Positions 8,600 to 18,148 are shown, counted from the stretch's first letter. The stretch is DNA of 64,000 nucleotides from Chitinophaga chungangae (GCF_017742215.1 NZ_JAGHKP010000003.1:492308-556307); one strand, 5' to 3'. The notes: generated from the letters alone by a model not told the origin. Made by a program: numbers and translations.

Positions 8600-9520
8600 A
8601 TGGAAGGAACTACACAGCATAAGGCCGTACGGACAGACAACCGGAACCGCATATACCTCTACATCATCCTCGCCGTGCTGGCGCTGGCGGTGGTTTTCCT
8701 GCTCGTCAAGCTGCTGATGGGCAACCGGGAGATCAACGCCCGCCTGCTGCGCAACGAAATATTCCTGAACGAAAACCTCGTGTATACAGACAATACGCCC
8801 GGTTCCGAAGAATGGAAATGGGAATTCGGGGACGGCAGCCGGTCGAAGGAACAAAGCGGGTATTACCGCTTCAAAGAAGCCGGCACTTACCTGGTGAGGC
8901 TTACGGTAGACCAGTCGCTGCAACAGCAGTTTGCCGTGGTGGTGAAAGACACGGTGCCGCTCGCGCTCACGGACAGTATCCGCATTTCCGGCCCCACCGC
9001 GGGCGTTACCGGCATGCAATTGCGGCTGGAAGCGGAAGGCGATGCGAATATCTTCGAATGGTCTTTCGGCGAAACCGGCCGCGTAGACGCGAAAGGCCGG
9101 AACGCTTATTACACCTACCGTTCGCCGGGAAGGTACACGGTGGCGCTGCAGACGGACAAAAGCCCGGTGCCCGTGTACACGGTGCTGAACATCACGGAGC
9201 CGGTGACGGACATCGGGCTGGTAGACCCGAACGCGGGCGGGCAGGCGTTGATGGACGATTTTAAAACAAGGCTCCAGGCTATCGCCAACGGCGCCAACTT
9301 CAATACGCATTATTATTATCTCGTCCGCAAATACCTCTGCAACGGCGAAAAGACCACTGCGCAGGCGGAAGACGAGACCGGCAAAAAGAACACGGATTTT
9401 TATTCCTATTGCATCGGCCTCACGTTCAGCAAAAACGTGGTGATAGATGAAGTGAGCCTCACCCTCGCACCCTCGCGGTGCGTAAGCCTGGTGCAGGTAA
9501 AGCAGCATCGCCGGCAATGA
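8600..9520 (+). CDS. tssP: PKD-domain T6SSiii envelope protein TssP
   Basis: 306 residues: cytoplasmic tail 1-17, transmembrane helix 18-40, then two PKD-like beta-sandwich repeats. The first (about 55-115) has the classic WxFGDG motif (WKWEFGDGS) and 'AGTYLVRLTV'. The second (about 130-210) has WSFGETG and 'PGRYTVALQT'. A C-terminal domain follows with two cysteines that may pair. This is the layout reported for TssP, a Bacteroidetes-specific T6SS envelope protein. The repeats likely form the periplasmic part of the trans-envelope complex. Its neighbours on either side are also envelope components. Confidence 0.7.
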   Translation: MEGTTQHKAVRTDNRNRIYLYIILAVLALAVVFLLVKLLMGNREINARLLRNEIFLNENLVYTDNTPGSEEWKWEFGDGSRSKEQSGYYRFKEAGTYLVRLTVDQSLQQQFAVVVKDTVPLALTDSIRISGPTAGVTGMQLRLEAEGDANIFEWSFGETGRVDAKGRNAYYTYRSPGRYTVALQTDKSPVPVYTVLNITEPVTDIGLVDPNAGGQALMDDFKTRLQAIANGANFNTHYYYLVRKYLCNGEKTTAQAEDETGKKNTDFYSYCIGLTFSKNVVIDEVSLTLAPSRCVSLVQVKQHRRQ

Positions 9521-9551
9521 TATTTTCGACTATTTAAACTGCCAGTAAGCA

Positions 9552-11966
9552 ATGAGAGGATTTTTGGTTTTATTGACCACTGTATGCTGCCTTCAGGCAA
9601 AGGCCCAGTTCTACGCCGGCAAACGGATCGCGCGGATGCCGGGCAATTTCCGCTACCCGACCCCCGAAACAAAAGACCCCGCCGGCAAACCCGCCGCCAC
9701 CGCATGGATCGTATTTTCGGACCGGGCGGACAATTACACCACCACCACGCCCGGCGGCTCGCTGGTGTTCAAAAAGCTCGGTTTTATGCAGCCCTTTTTT
9801 GTAAGCGATGAAAAAGATGGGTACCTGCGCCTCGTGAAATACGATCCCTCCGTGCTGAAAGGCACCCGGCTGAAAGACAAACGCAAAGCCGTGAGTTATG
9901 GCTGGCTGCCAAGGAATAAAGTATTGATGTGGCAAAAAGCGCTCACGGACGAACGCACCGGTTTTCCCATCAAAGCCGTTACCATTATCAGCAGCGGCGA
10001 CCCGATCGCCCGGCCGGAATTTTATTTCGCACACGATTCCGTGATCGTGTTCAATTCTCCCGGGTTGCAAACCAAAGCGGAAGAAAAACTGAAACTGCAC
10101 GACCTGGTGTATGTCTACAAATTTTCGGAAGACGGGCGCAAGGCGCTGGTGGGCCATGCCAGCCAGCTGACGGCAGATAGCGCTGCGGCGGCCGTTTCGG
10201 GCTGGGTGTCTTCAGATGTGGTGCATCTCTGGGGCAGCAGGTTGTACGTGGGAAATGAAAGAGTGTCCAATTACGAAGAAGATTCCGCCGCCGCAAAATA
10301 TTTCAGCAGCAGGCTCACGCCCGCGAGGCCCGGCGGTGGGAAATTCGAATACGATCCGCTGCTGCCGCAGGGCAACCCCGTATTCCGCTCCATTCCCGTG
10401 ATGCAGCACAAAGGGCTCGGCGTTGCCACGCATGCTTTTCCTTCTTCCATCGCCGGCAATGTGTTCGACAAGTCAGGCAATACGGTGATCAATATCAAAG
10501 GCACGCGCATCGATTATAACAATTACCTGCGGCTCCGCCGCTTCGGCAACCGGGTGAACGTGATGTTCGTGGTAGACGGCGGCAGCAGCATGAAAAATTA
10601 TCTTCCCGGCATTACCAATACCATCCAGAACTTTGCGGACATCTTCGGGAAAAAGGCCTTTTCCAACTACGAATACCGCTTTGGCGCCGTGGTCTATCGC
10701 GGCAACGAAGGCTGTTATCAAAGCAAGGCGACCAATACCTTCGAGCCTACCGGCAATTACAGCCGCATCGTGGATTTCATCAACCAGCAGGCCGCTATCA
10801 CCCAGCAATGCAGCGGCGCCGTTACCAACCAGCCTTATTACGATGGCCTTCAACAGGCAGTGAATGTATTGAAGAAATACCCGATGCAGACAAACATCAT
10901 CATCGTGGCGGGCAGTACCGGCAACCTGAAAGGCAATGCCACGGAAGACCTGCTGGTGCGCGGGCTTACCGAAACGGATGCGCGCATGCTCATTTTCCAG
11001 GTCTACAACAAGTTCGATCCCTCGTTCAATAATTTCGTGCTCGAATCGCGGCAATTGCTGGAAAGAGCGGCGCAGCAACAGGCGGAGAATAAAAAACTGC
11101 GCATGGTGAAAGGCGAAGGGCTGGCGGTGACGCAGCAATTCAATACTTCATACACCGATTCCGTATCGTATTATCTCAATTATCCCGACGGCAGCCTGAT
11201 ACCCGGCGCCATCGTGTTCCCGGCGCGCGGCGAAGTAAAAACGAACCGCGAAATGATGATCGCGCTCGACCGTTTTCTCGGCGAAGTGTATACGGACAAC
11301 AAACAGATCATCACCTCGCTGGACAGCGTGTTCATGACCTCCGGCCGCCTCCGCGAAAAGATCCCCGAGCCGGTGATGAACAGCATCAACCAGGCCGGCG
11401 TAACGCTGCCGCGCGATTTTGGGGAACAGCTGCCGCACAACGCTTTTAAATATTATTTCGATGTGAACGCCAAAGAAGGCATCGTAACGAAAAACGCGCC
11501 GGTGCAGTTCGCCATCCTGCTGAGCCAGGACGAAATGATCCAGCTCACCGACCTGCTGTCGCGCCTTTCGGGCGACAACCTGCAGCAGGACAGCAAGGCG
11601 TTTCGCAAGATGCTCTACAGAACTTACGTGAACTATGGCGCCAGTCAGTGGAAAGGCAACAGCACCCGTTCACTCGTCAAAAACATGAAACTGCCCGCTT
11701 ACATCGAAAAGGCCACAGGCATGCCCGTAGACGCGGGAGAGCTGGGCGCTTTCAACGTGAGAAGCATCAAAAACGGCATGAGCGGCGAACAGTTCGAACA
11801 GTTGGTGACCTATCTCCGCAAATGCAACCAGGTATTGAAAGTGCAGCTGCAAACCGGTGATTATTTTATTTCGAACGGCCGGCCGTACTTCTACGTGGTG
11901 CAGGAAGACTGGAAATATGGCAGCAGGGAACCCGTTTCCGTGGCCGCCGCAAAAGACAATGAATGA
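9552..11966 (+). CDS. tssR: T6SSiii periplasmic protein TssR with VWA-like domain
   Basis: 804 residues with an N-terminal signal peptide ending ...CLQAKAQ (about residue 19). The central part (about 333-540) resembles a von Willebrand factor A fold: 'NVMFVVDGGSSMKNY' (D342, S345, S346), although the metal motif DxSxS is altered to DGGSS. TssR is the large periplasmic component unique to T6SSiii. The gene lies between tssP and tssH and overlaps tssH by 4 bp (ATGA), so translation is coupled. Size and order agree with TssR; the VWA reading is from the motif only. Confidence 0.75.
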   Translation: MRGFLVLLTTVCCLQAKAQFYAGKRIARMPGNFRYPTPETKDPAGKPAATAWIVFSDRADNYTTTTPGGSLVFKKLGFMQPFFVSDEKDGYLRLVKYDPSVLKGTRLKDKRKAVSYGWLPRNKVLMWQKALTDERTGFPIKAVTIISSGDPIARPEFYFAHDSVIVFNSPGLQTKAEEKLKLHDLVYVYKFSEDGRKALVGHASQLTADSAAAAVSGWVSSDVVHLWGSRLYVGNERVSNYEEDSAAAKYFSSRLTPARPGGGKFEYDPLLPQGNPVFRSIPVMQHKGLGVATHAFPSSIAGNVFDKSGNTVINIKGTRIDYNNYLRLRRFGNRVNVMFVVDGGSSMKNYLPGITNTIQNFADIFGKKAFSNYEYRFGAVVYRGNEGCYQSKATNTFEPTGNYSRIVDFINQQAAITQQCSGAVTNQPYYDGLQQAVNVLKKYPMQTNIIIVAGSTGNLKGNATEDLLVRGLTETDARMLIFQVYNKFDPSFNNFVLESRQLLERAAQQQAENKKLRMVKGEGLAVTQQFNTSYTDSVSYYLNYPDGSLIPGAIVFPARGEVKTNREMMIALDRFLGEVYTDNKQIITSLDSVFMTSGRLREKIPEPVMNSINQAGVTLPRDFGEQLPHNAFKYYFDVNAKEGIVTKNAPVQFAILLSQDEMIQLTDLLSRLSGDNLQQDSKAFRKMLYRTYVNYGASQWKGNSTRSLVKNMKLPAYIEKATGMPVDAGELGAFNVRSIKNGMSGEQFEQLVTYLRKCNQVLKVQLQTGDYFISNGRPYFYVVQEDWKYGSREPVSVAAAKDNE

Positions 11967-14392
11967 CCATGAATTTTCTGAACCTCAGCGAATCCGTCAA
12001 ACACGCCGTGCATGTGGCGCAGGGCCTGGCGAAAGAAAGGAAACACGCGAGCTACGGCCCGCCGCACCTGCTGGCCGGCCTGCTGCACCGCGAAACGGGC
12101 CTGCGGCCCTTTTTGCAGGCGATCAACAAAGATGCGGGTTACCTGCAGGAATGGGCGGAAGTGCGCATGGACGAATACCCGAACGTGCAGACATTATCTT
12201 CCGATGTAAAAGGCACGCCGGAGATCTCGGACGTGCTGGAAGAAGCGGACGACGTACGCCTGCGCATGGGCCTCGACCTGATCACGCCCATATGCGTGCT
12301 GGCGGCGATCAGCAAGCCCAATACGGGTTTTCCTGCAGAGCAGATGAAATCCTACCCGTTGAAAGAACGTGAGCTGATCAGCCAGTATCTGGACGACAGC
12401 GCGCCGGTCACGAACGGCGTGCAGGTTGCGGAAGAAGAAACAACGATAGCGGGCTCGCTCGCGAAATATTGTATCGACAGAACGAAAGAAGCCCGCGGCG
12501 GCCATCGCGACCCGATCATCGGTCGAGATACGGAACTGCGGATGGTAATGGAAATACTTTGCCGGCGCACCAAACCCAACGTGATTATCACCGGCGATGC
12601 GGGTGTGGGAAAGACCGCGCTGGTAGACGGTTTGGCGCAACAGGTCGTGTCGGGCAACGTGCCGGAAGCGTTAAAAGACGCGGCCATTATGGAACTGGAT
12701 ACGGGCAGCCTGATCGCCGGCGCCGCGTACAAGGGCGAAATTGAAGACCGGTTAAAAGGCATCATCGCGGAGATCAAACGTTCCGGTAAAGTGATCCTTT
12801 TTATCGACGAGATCCATAGCTTGCTCGACCCAAAAGGCTCGATCGGCAGCGGGGCAGGCAACCTGCTGAAACCGGAGCTGGCGCGTGGGGACATCACCGT
12901 GATCGGCGCCACCACCATCGAAGAGTTCAGAAAACTGATAGAGCCTGAAAAAGCCTTCAGCCGCAGGTTTGAGATCGTGCAGGTGGCCGAGCCGGACGAC
13001 AATACCGCTATCCGCATGCTGGAATGCCAGCTGCCGCTTTACGAACAGCATCACCGGTTGAAGGTGGAAGAAGGCACAGTGCAGGAATGCGTGCGGCTCG
13101 CCAGGCGATACATGAAAGACCGCCGGTTGCCGGACGCCGCGTTCGACCTGCTGGACAGAACGATGGCAGCCATCAGGATGATGAATGAAACTTCTTCGAA
13201 AGAACTTGAACAGCTACGGTTGTTTTTACAGGAAGAAACGGACACCGCGAAAGTATATACGGACATCAACCGGCGGATAAGCCCGGTGCTGCTGGGGAAG
13301 CTGGACAGCGTTCCGCCTGAAGGCGGCGCAGACAGACCATACCTGGAAAAAATGTTGCAAACGCTTTCAGGGCTGGCCGCAACGCAGGCCGAAAGCACCG
13401 GCCCGCAGGACGTGGCGGCGGTGGTGGCGTTTAAAACGGGCATCCCCATCGGGAAGATACAGGCGGGAGAGAAAGAGAAACTGATGAACATGGAAGGGCA
13501 TTTGAAACAACGCGTAGTGGGGCAGGACCATGCGCTGAAAGCCTTGTCTGCCGCTATTCTTGAATCGCGCAGCGGATTGGGGAAGAAAAACCAGCCGATC
13601 GGCTCGTTTTTCCTGCTCGGGCCTACCGGTACCGGCAAAACGGAGCTGGCGAAGTCTATCGCGGAATTTTTGTTCAACGACGAAAAGGCGATGATCCGTT
13701 TTGACATGAGCGAGTTCAAGGAAGAACATTCCGCGGCATTGCTGTACGGTGCGCCGCCCGGTTACGTAGGGTACGAGGAAGGCGGCCTGCTCGTGAACAA
13801 GATAAGACAACAGCCGTATGCGGTACTGTTGTTTGATGAAATTGAAAAAGCGCATCCTTCCGTGTTCGACATTTTTCTCCAGATCATGGACGAAGGCATT
13901 ATCCACGACCGGCTTGGGAAGGAAGGCGATTTCAGCAACGCGCTTATTTTGTTCACTTCGAACATCGGCAGCGAATGGGTCACGGAGCAGTTTAACAACA
14001 ATAAGATCCCCACTGGTGCGCAGTTGATGGAGCTGATGACAAAACATTTCAGGCCGGAATTTTTAGCGCGGCTGTCGGAGATCGTGCCTTTCAGTCCGAT
14101 CACGGAAGAGAACGTGGTGAAAATATTTCATATACAGCTCAAGAGTTTGCTGGACGCATTGGGGCGTCAGCAGATCGCGCTGGAGATCAGCGAGGAGGCC
14201 GGAAAGGCCCTGGCACTAAGCAGTTTCACGCCCAGGTATGGCGCGCGGCAGATCTCCGGGGTGATCAGGAACAAACTGCGCAGGCCTATCTCGCGGCACA
14301 TTATTGCGGGGGAGCTCGGAGCGGGGCAGAAGATAAAAGTCGGCCTGGCAAACGGAAGCGAAGAACTGGAATGGAAGATAGAATCATCGTAA
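11963..14392 (+). CDS. tssH: T6SS sheath-recycling AAA+ ATPase ClpV (TssH)
   Basis: 809 residues. N-terminal Clp repeats (1-150), first AAA+ module with Walker A GDAGVGKT (211-218) and Walker [10 protein letters not shown] (277-285), and second module with GPTGTGKT (553-560). The middle domain between the modules is short compared with ClpB, as is typical of ClpV. ClpV disassembles contracted TssB/C sheaths. Placement right before tssB/tssC separates it from the housekeeping ClpB at 55.6 kb in the same window. ATG at 11963 overlaps the tssR stop; an ATG at 11969 is an alternative start. Confidence 0.9.
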   Translation: MTMNFLNLSESVKHAVHVAQGLAKERKHASYGPPHLLAGLLHRETGLRPFLQAINKDAGYLQEWAEVRMDEYPNVQTLSSDVKGTPEISDVLEEADDVRLRMGLDLITPICVLAAISKPNTGFPAEQMKSYPLKERELISQYLDDSAPVTNGVQVAEEETTIAGSLAKYCIDRTKEARGGHRDPIIGRDTELRMVMEILCRRTKPNVIITGDAGVGKTALVDGLAQQVVSGNVPEALKDAAIMELDTGSLIAGAAYKGEIEDRLKGIIAEIKRSGKVILFIDEIHSLLDPKGSIGSGAGNLLKPELARGDITVIGATTIEEFRKLIEPEKAFSRRFEIVQVAEPDDNTAIRMLECQLPLYEQHHRLKVEEGTVQECVRLARRYMKDRRLPDAAFDLLDRTMAAIRMMNETSSKELEQLRLFLQEETDTAKVYTDINRRISPVLLGKLDSVPPEGGADRPYLEKMLQTLSGLAATQAESTGPQDVAAVVAFKTGIPIGKIQAGEKEKLMNMEGHLKQRVVGQDHALKALSAAILESRSGLGKKNQPIGSFFLLGPTGTGKTELAKSIAEFLFNDEKAMIRFDMSEFKEEHSAALLYGAPPGYVGYEEGGLLVNKIRQQPYAVLLFDEIEKAHPSVFDIFLQIMDEGIIHDRLGKEGDFSNALILFTSNIGSEWVTEQFNNNKIPTGAQLMELMTKHFRPEFLARLSEIVPFSPITEENVVKIFHIQLKSLLDALGRQQIALEISEEAGKALALSSFTPRYGARQISGVIRNKLRRPISRHIIAGELGAGQKIKVGLANGSEELEWKIESS

Positions 14393-14489
14393 AAAATTAA
14401 TGTCGTTTTGAATTGTTTTGAATCAAAAGACTTATTTTTATACAGACCCGAATTAATTTGTTAATCTATTATCTCAAAAAAGTTCAGAT

Positions 14490-14936
14490 ATGTTCAATTA
14501 TGAAATCGGCGGAAACGAACGTAAAGTGGATGCATCAGAAGCATTCGTAGACATATCGCCCAACAAGACTTTATTTATTCAGCAGTTAACCGACACCGAC
14601 CCGGTGAAGCCCGAGATCGTGGAAGGGCTCAAAACGGAAGAAGAAGTGTTCCGTCATTTTAAACCCAGTGTGGGCGTTAGTTTCGAGAATATCGACGGTT
14701 CGTCGAAAGACGAGACGCTCCGGTTTGATCATCTCGGCGATTTTTCCATAAAGAACATGGTGCAGCAAAGCGGCACGCTCAGCAATCTGAAAGTGGAAAG
14801 CGATATGTACCTGAACATCATACGCCAGCTGAAAACGAACAAAACATTAAAAGCGACGCTCGAAAACCCTGACACCCGCCAGGCATTCGCAGCCGCTTTG
14901 GAGAACCTTGCTAAAGAATTGCAGCAGCATACCTGA
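14490..14936 (+). CDS. tssB: T6SS contractile sheath small subunit TssB
   Basis: 148 residues. The central region 'PSVGVSFENIDGSSKDETLRFDHLGDFS' (about 63-91) matches the TssB pattern in which a strand precedes 'F..l.DF.p..v', and the C-terminal helix ('LKATLENPDTRQAFAAALENL') is the typical sheath-interlocking helix. TssB and TssC form the contractile sheath around the Hcp tube. It follows tssH by 97 bp and precedes tssC by 95 bp, which leaves room for a separate promoter. Confidence 0.88.
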   Translation: MFNYEIGGNERKVDASEAFVDISPNKTLFIQQLTDTDPVKPEIVEGLKTEEEVFRHFKPSVGVSFENIDGSSKDETLRFDHLGDFSIKNMVQQSGTLSNLKVESDMYLNIIRQLKTNKTLKATLENPDTRQAFAAALENLAKELQQHT

Positions 14937-15031
14937 TACGCACGACGATTGTTTTTTGACCTTTTTACGAAAGGACCATATACTTTAATTAATACCGCTG
15001 TTCCGCTGCTGGACAGTTAAAACCGTACTTC

Positions 15032-16420
15032 ATGTCAGTACCCAACGAAAGAACGCAGGAAGCCCGGCAGGATCAGCCCGGCCTGCAACACGCCATTCCC
15101 ACGGAAACCGCGCTCTCGCTCGACGAAAGTTTGCAGAAGCTCGTGAAAGCAGGAGGGTTCGATTTTCTCGAAGCCATTCTCGACGGCCTGCAAAATCTTA
15201 ACCCCGAAAGAAAGGCGAGGAAAAAAATATTCCTGACCGACCAGGACAAAACGGCGGAACGCAAAGAACTGCTGAAGAAAATACAGATCTGGCAGGAATT
15301 GCTGCAACGGCAGGGCACGCTCAGCGAACTGAAAGAGGAATGCCAGCAGAAGGCGGACGAAACGGACGCGTTGCTGAAAAAGAACATCGGTCATGCGCTG
15401 GAAGCCACACGCAACCTCGAACAGGCTTACCGTACCGTGCATCTTTTTTTCAAGAACACGGAAAGCGATAAACTGGCGAACGTAGCGATCCTCAATGCTT
15501 CGATGGACCAGCTGGCCGATCTGGACAACCCGCGTTTTATCGAACATGTGGCGGCCGAGCTGAAACAGAACTACGACCGGCTCGACCTGCGGGATAACTA
15601 TTCGTTGCTGGTGGTGCCCGGTTACCTGGGTTCCAACAAGGTGCTGGAACGCTGGGCGAAAATCGCGCATGCCAACAAAGCCATGCTGGTAACGGATTTC
15701 GTAAACCTCGACCAGCCGGACGATGTGATCGACCTGTTCACGGCGGCCAATCTTACCGGCGGCGACGTTTTCCGCTCCAACGTGATCATGACCTGCAACT
15801 GGCTGGTAGGCCGTGGCAAGGTGGAGGAAGCGGGAGAGGAAGACGATCTGCATGTGCCTGGATCTGCCGCGCTGGCGGGCAAAATGTATTATACGCTGAT
15901 GAGCCAGGTAACGGCTGGCAAAAAACACGGCGGCATGAACGAGGCGGACGGCGTGCGGTTCGACCTGAAGAAAAGCGAGATCTCGCAGCTGGAAAGGCTG
16001 GGGCTGGTGCCGATGGTGAATGAATACGGGAAGGTGATGGCATTTTCGGCCAAAACGCTTTTCAACGGCGATAACATCGGGCTGCAAACGTACTCCGTGG
16101 TGCGGGTGTTCGACTATATCACCAAAGTATTGTTCGATTTTTTGAACAGGAGGGCGTTCGAGAACTGGAATACGAAGACCGAAAGCGATCTCCGCCAGCA
16201 GATCGTGCGTTTCCTGGACAGCATACAGGGGCCGGAACGACTGATCGAGCGTTTTAAGATCATGCGTTTTGAACGGGACGAGGTGCAGAAAGACCGCATC
16301 CACCTTGACATACATATCACGCCTTATTTCCCGGCGAAGAGTTTCGTGGTGAAGCTGGACGGGCATAAGGGGGAAGACGAGCATACCACCTGGAATACGG
16401 AGTATGCGGCGCAGGCCTAG
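15032..16420 (+). CDS. tssC: T6SS contractile sheath large subunit TssC
   Basis: 462 residues. The C-terminus 'ERDEVQKDRIHLDIHITPYFPAKSFVVKL' (about 425-453) carries the sheath landmark of a strand followed by P-x-x-x-x-x-F, and 'LEAILDGLQNLNPERK' near residue 45 fits the TssB-binding region. TssC makes up the bulk of the sheath. Its order after tssB is universal among T6SS loci. The next gene is not a T6SS structural gene and has its own promoter. Confidence 0.88.
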   Translation: MSVPNERTQEARQDQPGLQHAIPTETALSLDESLQKLVKAGGFDFLEAILDGLQNLNPERKARKKIFLTDQDKTAERKELLKKIQIWQELLQRQGTLSELKEECQQKADETDALLKKNIGHALEATRNLEQAYRTVHLFFKNTESDKLANVAILNASMDQLADLDNPRFIEHVAAELKQNYDRLDLRDNYSLLVVPGYLGSNKVLERWAKIAHANKAMLVTDFVNLDQPDDVIDLFTAANLTGGDVFRSNVIMTCNWLVGRGKVEEAGEEDDLHVPGSAALAGKMYYTLMSQVTAGKKHGGMNEADGVRFDLKKSEISQLERLGLVPMVNEYGKVMAFSAKTLFNGDNIGLQTYSVVRVFDYITKVLFDFLNRRAFENWNTKTESDLRQQIVRFLDSIQGPERLIERFKIMRFERDEVQKDRIHLDIHITPYFPAKSFVVKLDGHKGEDEHTTWNTEYAAQA

Positions 16421-16425
16421 CCCGT

Positions 16426-16455
16426 TTTGATATGAACGGCCGAATGTTATATTTG
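16426..16455 (+). promoter_or_regulatory. Promoter of the embedded oxidoreductase gene
   Basis: TTTG at 16426-16429, an 18-bp spacer, then TATATTTG at 16448-16455: both elements of the Bacteroidetes promoter match exactly. The ATG at 16466 is only 10 bases after the -7 element, so the transcript would be nearly leaderless. Confidence 0.6.
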
Positions 16456-16465
16456 CAGGTATAAC

Positions 16466-17035
16466 ATGAAGCAGCTGTTAATATTACATGGAGATGCAGA
16501 CAAGGCGGGCATCAATCATGAATTTGCAAAGGCGTACCGGAAGGGCGCGGAGGAAGCGGGAGCGACGGTGAAGGAGTTGTTTATCATGGATCTCAAGTTC
16601 AACAGCAATAAACAATTCTCCAACCAGATCACGCCGCTTGAGCCGGACTTGCAGGCCGCGCTGGAAAAGATACGCTGGGCGACGCACCTGGTGTTGTTTT
16701 GCACGGTGAACCATGATTCGATCCCGGCGAAACTGTCCGGTTTTTTTGACCGTCTTTTTCTGCCGCCGCAGGGCGTTTCGACCGGGCCGTCGTCGGGCCC
16801 GGGCTGGTACCCGGGTAAATCGGCGCGCATCGTGTCGGTGCTGGATGAAGACAGCTGGCGGGAATGGCAGCAAACGAAGCAGCCGACCTATCATTCCATT
16901 AAAAGGAATGTGATGGAGCGTTGCAGGATCATGCCGGTGCGCACATGCACGATCGGTTTCGTGCATTCGCCGGAGAATGATTATGCAAAAAAATGGATCG
17001 GGAAAATGCATGCTTTCGGTCAAAAATTCATGTAA
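16466..17035 (+). CDS. NAD(P)H-dependent flavodoxin-fold oxidoreductase
   Basis: 189 residues of the flavodoxin-like quinone/NADPH reductase family: first strand 'KQLLILHGDAD', 'ATHLVLFCTVNHDSIPAKLSGFFDRLF' (about 73-99, the strand-loop-helix that normally holds W-x-S-x-P-A-x-L-K), and a C-terminal 'FGQKFM'. Such enzymes use FMN to reduce quinones or azo compounds in the cytoplasm. In place of the usual 'P.ww.s.PA' the loop reads TVNHDSIPA. It sits within the T6SS rightward arm but has its own promoter, so it is probably an insertion rather than a secretion component. Confidence 0.8.
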   Translation: MKQLLILHGDADKAGINHEFAKAYRKGAEEAGATVKELFIMDLKFNSNKQFSNQITPLEPDLQAALEKIRWATHLVLFCTVNHDSIPAKLSGFFDRLFLPPQGVSTGPSSGPGWYPGKSARIVSVLDEDSWREWQQTKQPTYHSIKRNVMERCRIMPVRTCTIGFVHSPENDYAKKWIGKMHAFGQKFM

Positions 17036-17091
17036 AATTTAACGCGCTGAAACGCTTGCTGAAAGAATTTTAGTTTATTTTTAAGTCAACA

Positions 17092-17169
17092 GATATATTG
17101 TTTGGAACTCGGAAGAACCGCTGACTGATAGCTCAGATACTGCCATAGAAAAGGAAACCATACGAACCC
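17092..17169 (+). promoter_or_regulatory. Candidate promoter and leader motif upstream of the first hcp gene
   Basis: TATTGTTTG at 17096-17104 followed by GGAACTCGG resembles the TATCTTCGGAAC element ahead of tssO (7341 onward). At 17141-17169 a motif of the form CCATAGAAAAGGAAACCATAC-GAACCC repeats, with a two-base gap, the one at 7417-7446. The two T6SS transcripts thus appear to share both promoter-proximal and leader sequences. Confidence 0.4.
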
Positions 17170-17222
17170 GTTATAGTAACCATATTCATTTTTTTTTCGT
17201 TGACCTATAAATTTTAATTAAC

Positions 17223-17624
17223 ATGGCATTCAATGCAAGATTAAACATGGCAGGTAAGCAGTACGACGTACTGAGCTGCAGTTACACCCTCAACAGGGAT
17301 GTAGACCACAAGGGCCGCCCTTCCTCAGGCGTTTACGGCGGCACCATCGACGTGGAAGTCGAATCCACTGAAGACACGTCCATCATCGAAGCGATGGTGA
17401 ACAGCCAGTACAAGCCTTTCTCCGGCACTGTGCTTATCAAAAAAACAGAAGAAGACGCGAAGATGAAAGAAGTGACATTTGAAGGTGCTTACATCGTCAA
17501 ATACACGGAAGGCCTCAACGTGATCGGCGCCGACCCGATGAAACTCAAATTCACGATCTCCGCCCGCAAAATGAAGCTGGGCAGTGCCGAGCACGTGAAC
17601 GACTGGCCTGATGGAAAAGCCTAG
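17223..17624 (+). CDS. tssD: T6SS tube protein Hcp (TssD), copy 1
   Basis: 133 residues. 'MAFNARLNMAGKQYDVLSCSYTLNRDVD' and 'KGRPSSGVYGGTIDVEVESTEDTSIIEAMVN' (in part, residues 37-68) are the hallmarks of Bacteroidetes Hcp. Hcp hexamers stack to form the inner tube expelled by the sheath. The 187-bp upstream region has its own promoter-like sequence, consistent with the high expression Hcp needs. A near-identical second copy follows 131 bp later. Confidence 0.92.
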   Translation: MAFNARLNMAGKQYDVLSCSYTLNRDVDHKGRPSSGVYGGTIDVEVESTEDTSIIEAMVNSQYKPFSGTVLIKKTEEDAKMKEVTFEGAYIVKYTEGLNVIGADPMKLKFTISARKMKLGSAEHVNDWPDGKA

Positions 17625-17669
17625 TCTCCCTCCTGATTTTCCCTGCCTTGATCTCAAATGACCCATCCG

Positions 17670-17694
17670 CGTTCGCATGTTTGTATGCGAAGCG
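17670..17694. promoter_or_regulatory. Hairpin between the two hcp genes
   Basis: CGTTCGCAT (17670-17678), loop GTTTGT, then ATGCGAAGCG (17685-17694) with one bulged G. No T-run follows, so it is not a standard terminator; it may protect or process the mRNA between the two hcp cistrons. Confidence 0.35.
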
Positions 17695-17755
17695 TGGTTG
17701 CGTTTGAAGGCCGGTGAAAACGAACCATTTTTTTCAGCAGTAAATTTTAAACATT

Positions 17756-18148
17756 ATGGCATTTAAAGCAACGCTGCAACTGGGCAGCAAGGAATATGAC
17801 GTACTGCAATGCAGCTTTTCGCTCAACCGCGATGTGGACGCCAAAGGCCGTCCTTCATCCGGCGTTTACGGGGGAACTATCCATGTTGAAGTGGAATCGA
17901 CCGAGGATACTTCCGTGATCGAGTCGATGGTGAACAGCCAGTTCAAGCCCTTCTCCGGCAAGGTCATCATCAAAAAAACCGATGAAGACGCGAAAATGAA
18001 GGAGCTGTTTTTCAGTAACGGTTATATCATTCAATATAACGAAGGCATCAACGTGGTGGGCAATCACCCGATGACCCTCAGTTTCGTGATCTCCGCGCAA
18101 AGCCTCAAACTGGGCAATGCGGAGCATGTGAACGACTGGCCGAAATAG
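17756..18148 (+). CDS. tssD: T6SS tube protein Hcp (TssD), copy 2
   Basis: 130 residues, strongly similar to copy 1 across its length (shared 'RDVDxKGRPSSGVYGGTI', 'VESTEDTS', 'NSQxKPFSG', 'LG.AEHVNDWP'). Differences cluster in residues 80-115. Two Hcp variants may carry different cargo in the tube lumen. A strong terminator hairpin follows immediately, separating this copy from the lysozyme-like gene. Confidence 0.92.
   Translation: MAFKATLQLGSKEYDVLQCSFSLNRDVDAKGRPSSGVYGGTIHVEVESTEDTSVIESMVNSQFKPFSGKVIIKKTDEDAKMKELFFSNGYIIQYNEGINVVGNHPMTLSFVISAQSLKLGNAEHVNDWPK

Noticed and set aside
15035..16384. 449-codon minus-strand frame opposite tssC
   Set aside because: Shadow of a confident sheath gene.
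17223..18148. The two hcp genes as an assembly duplication
   Set aside because: They differ at many codons and have different flanks, so they are true paralogues.
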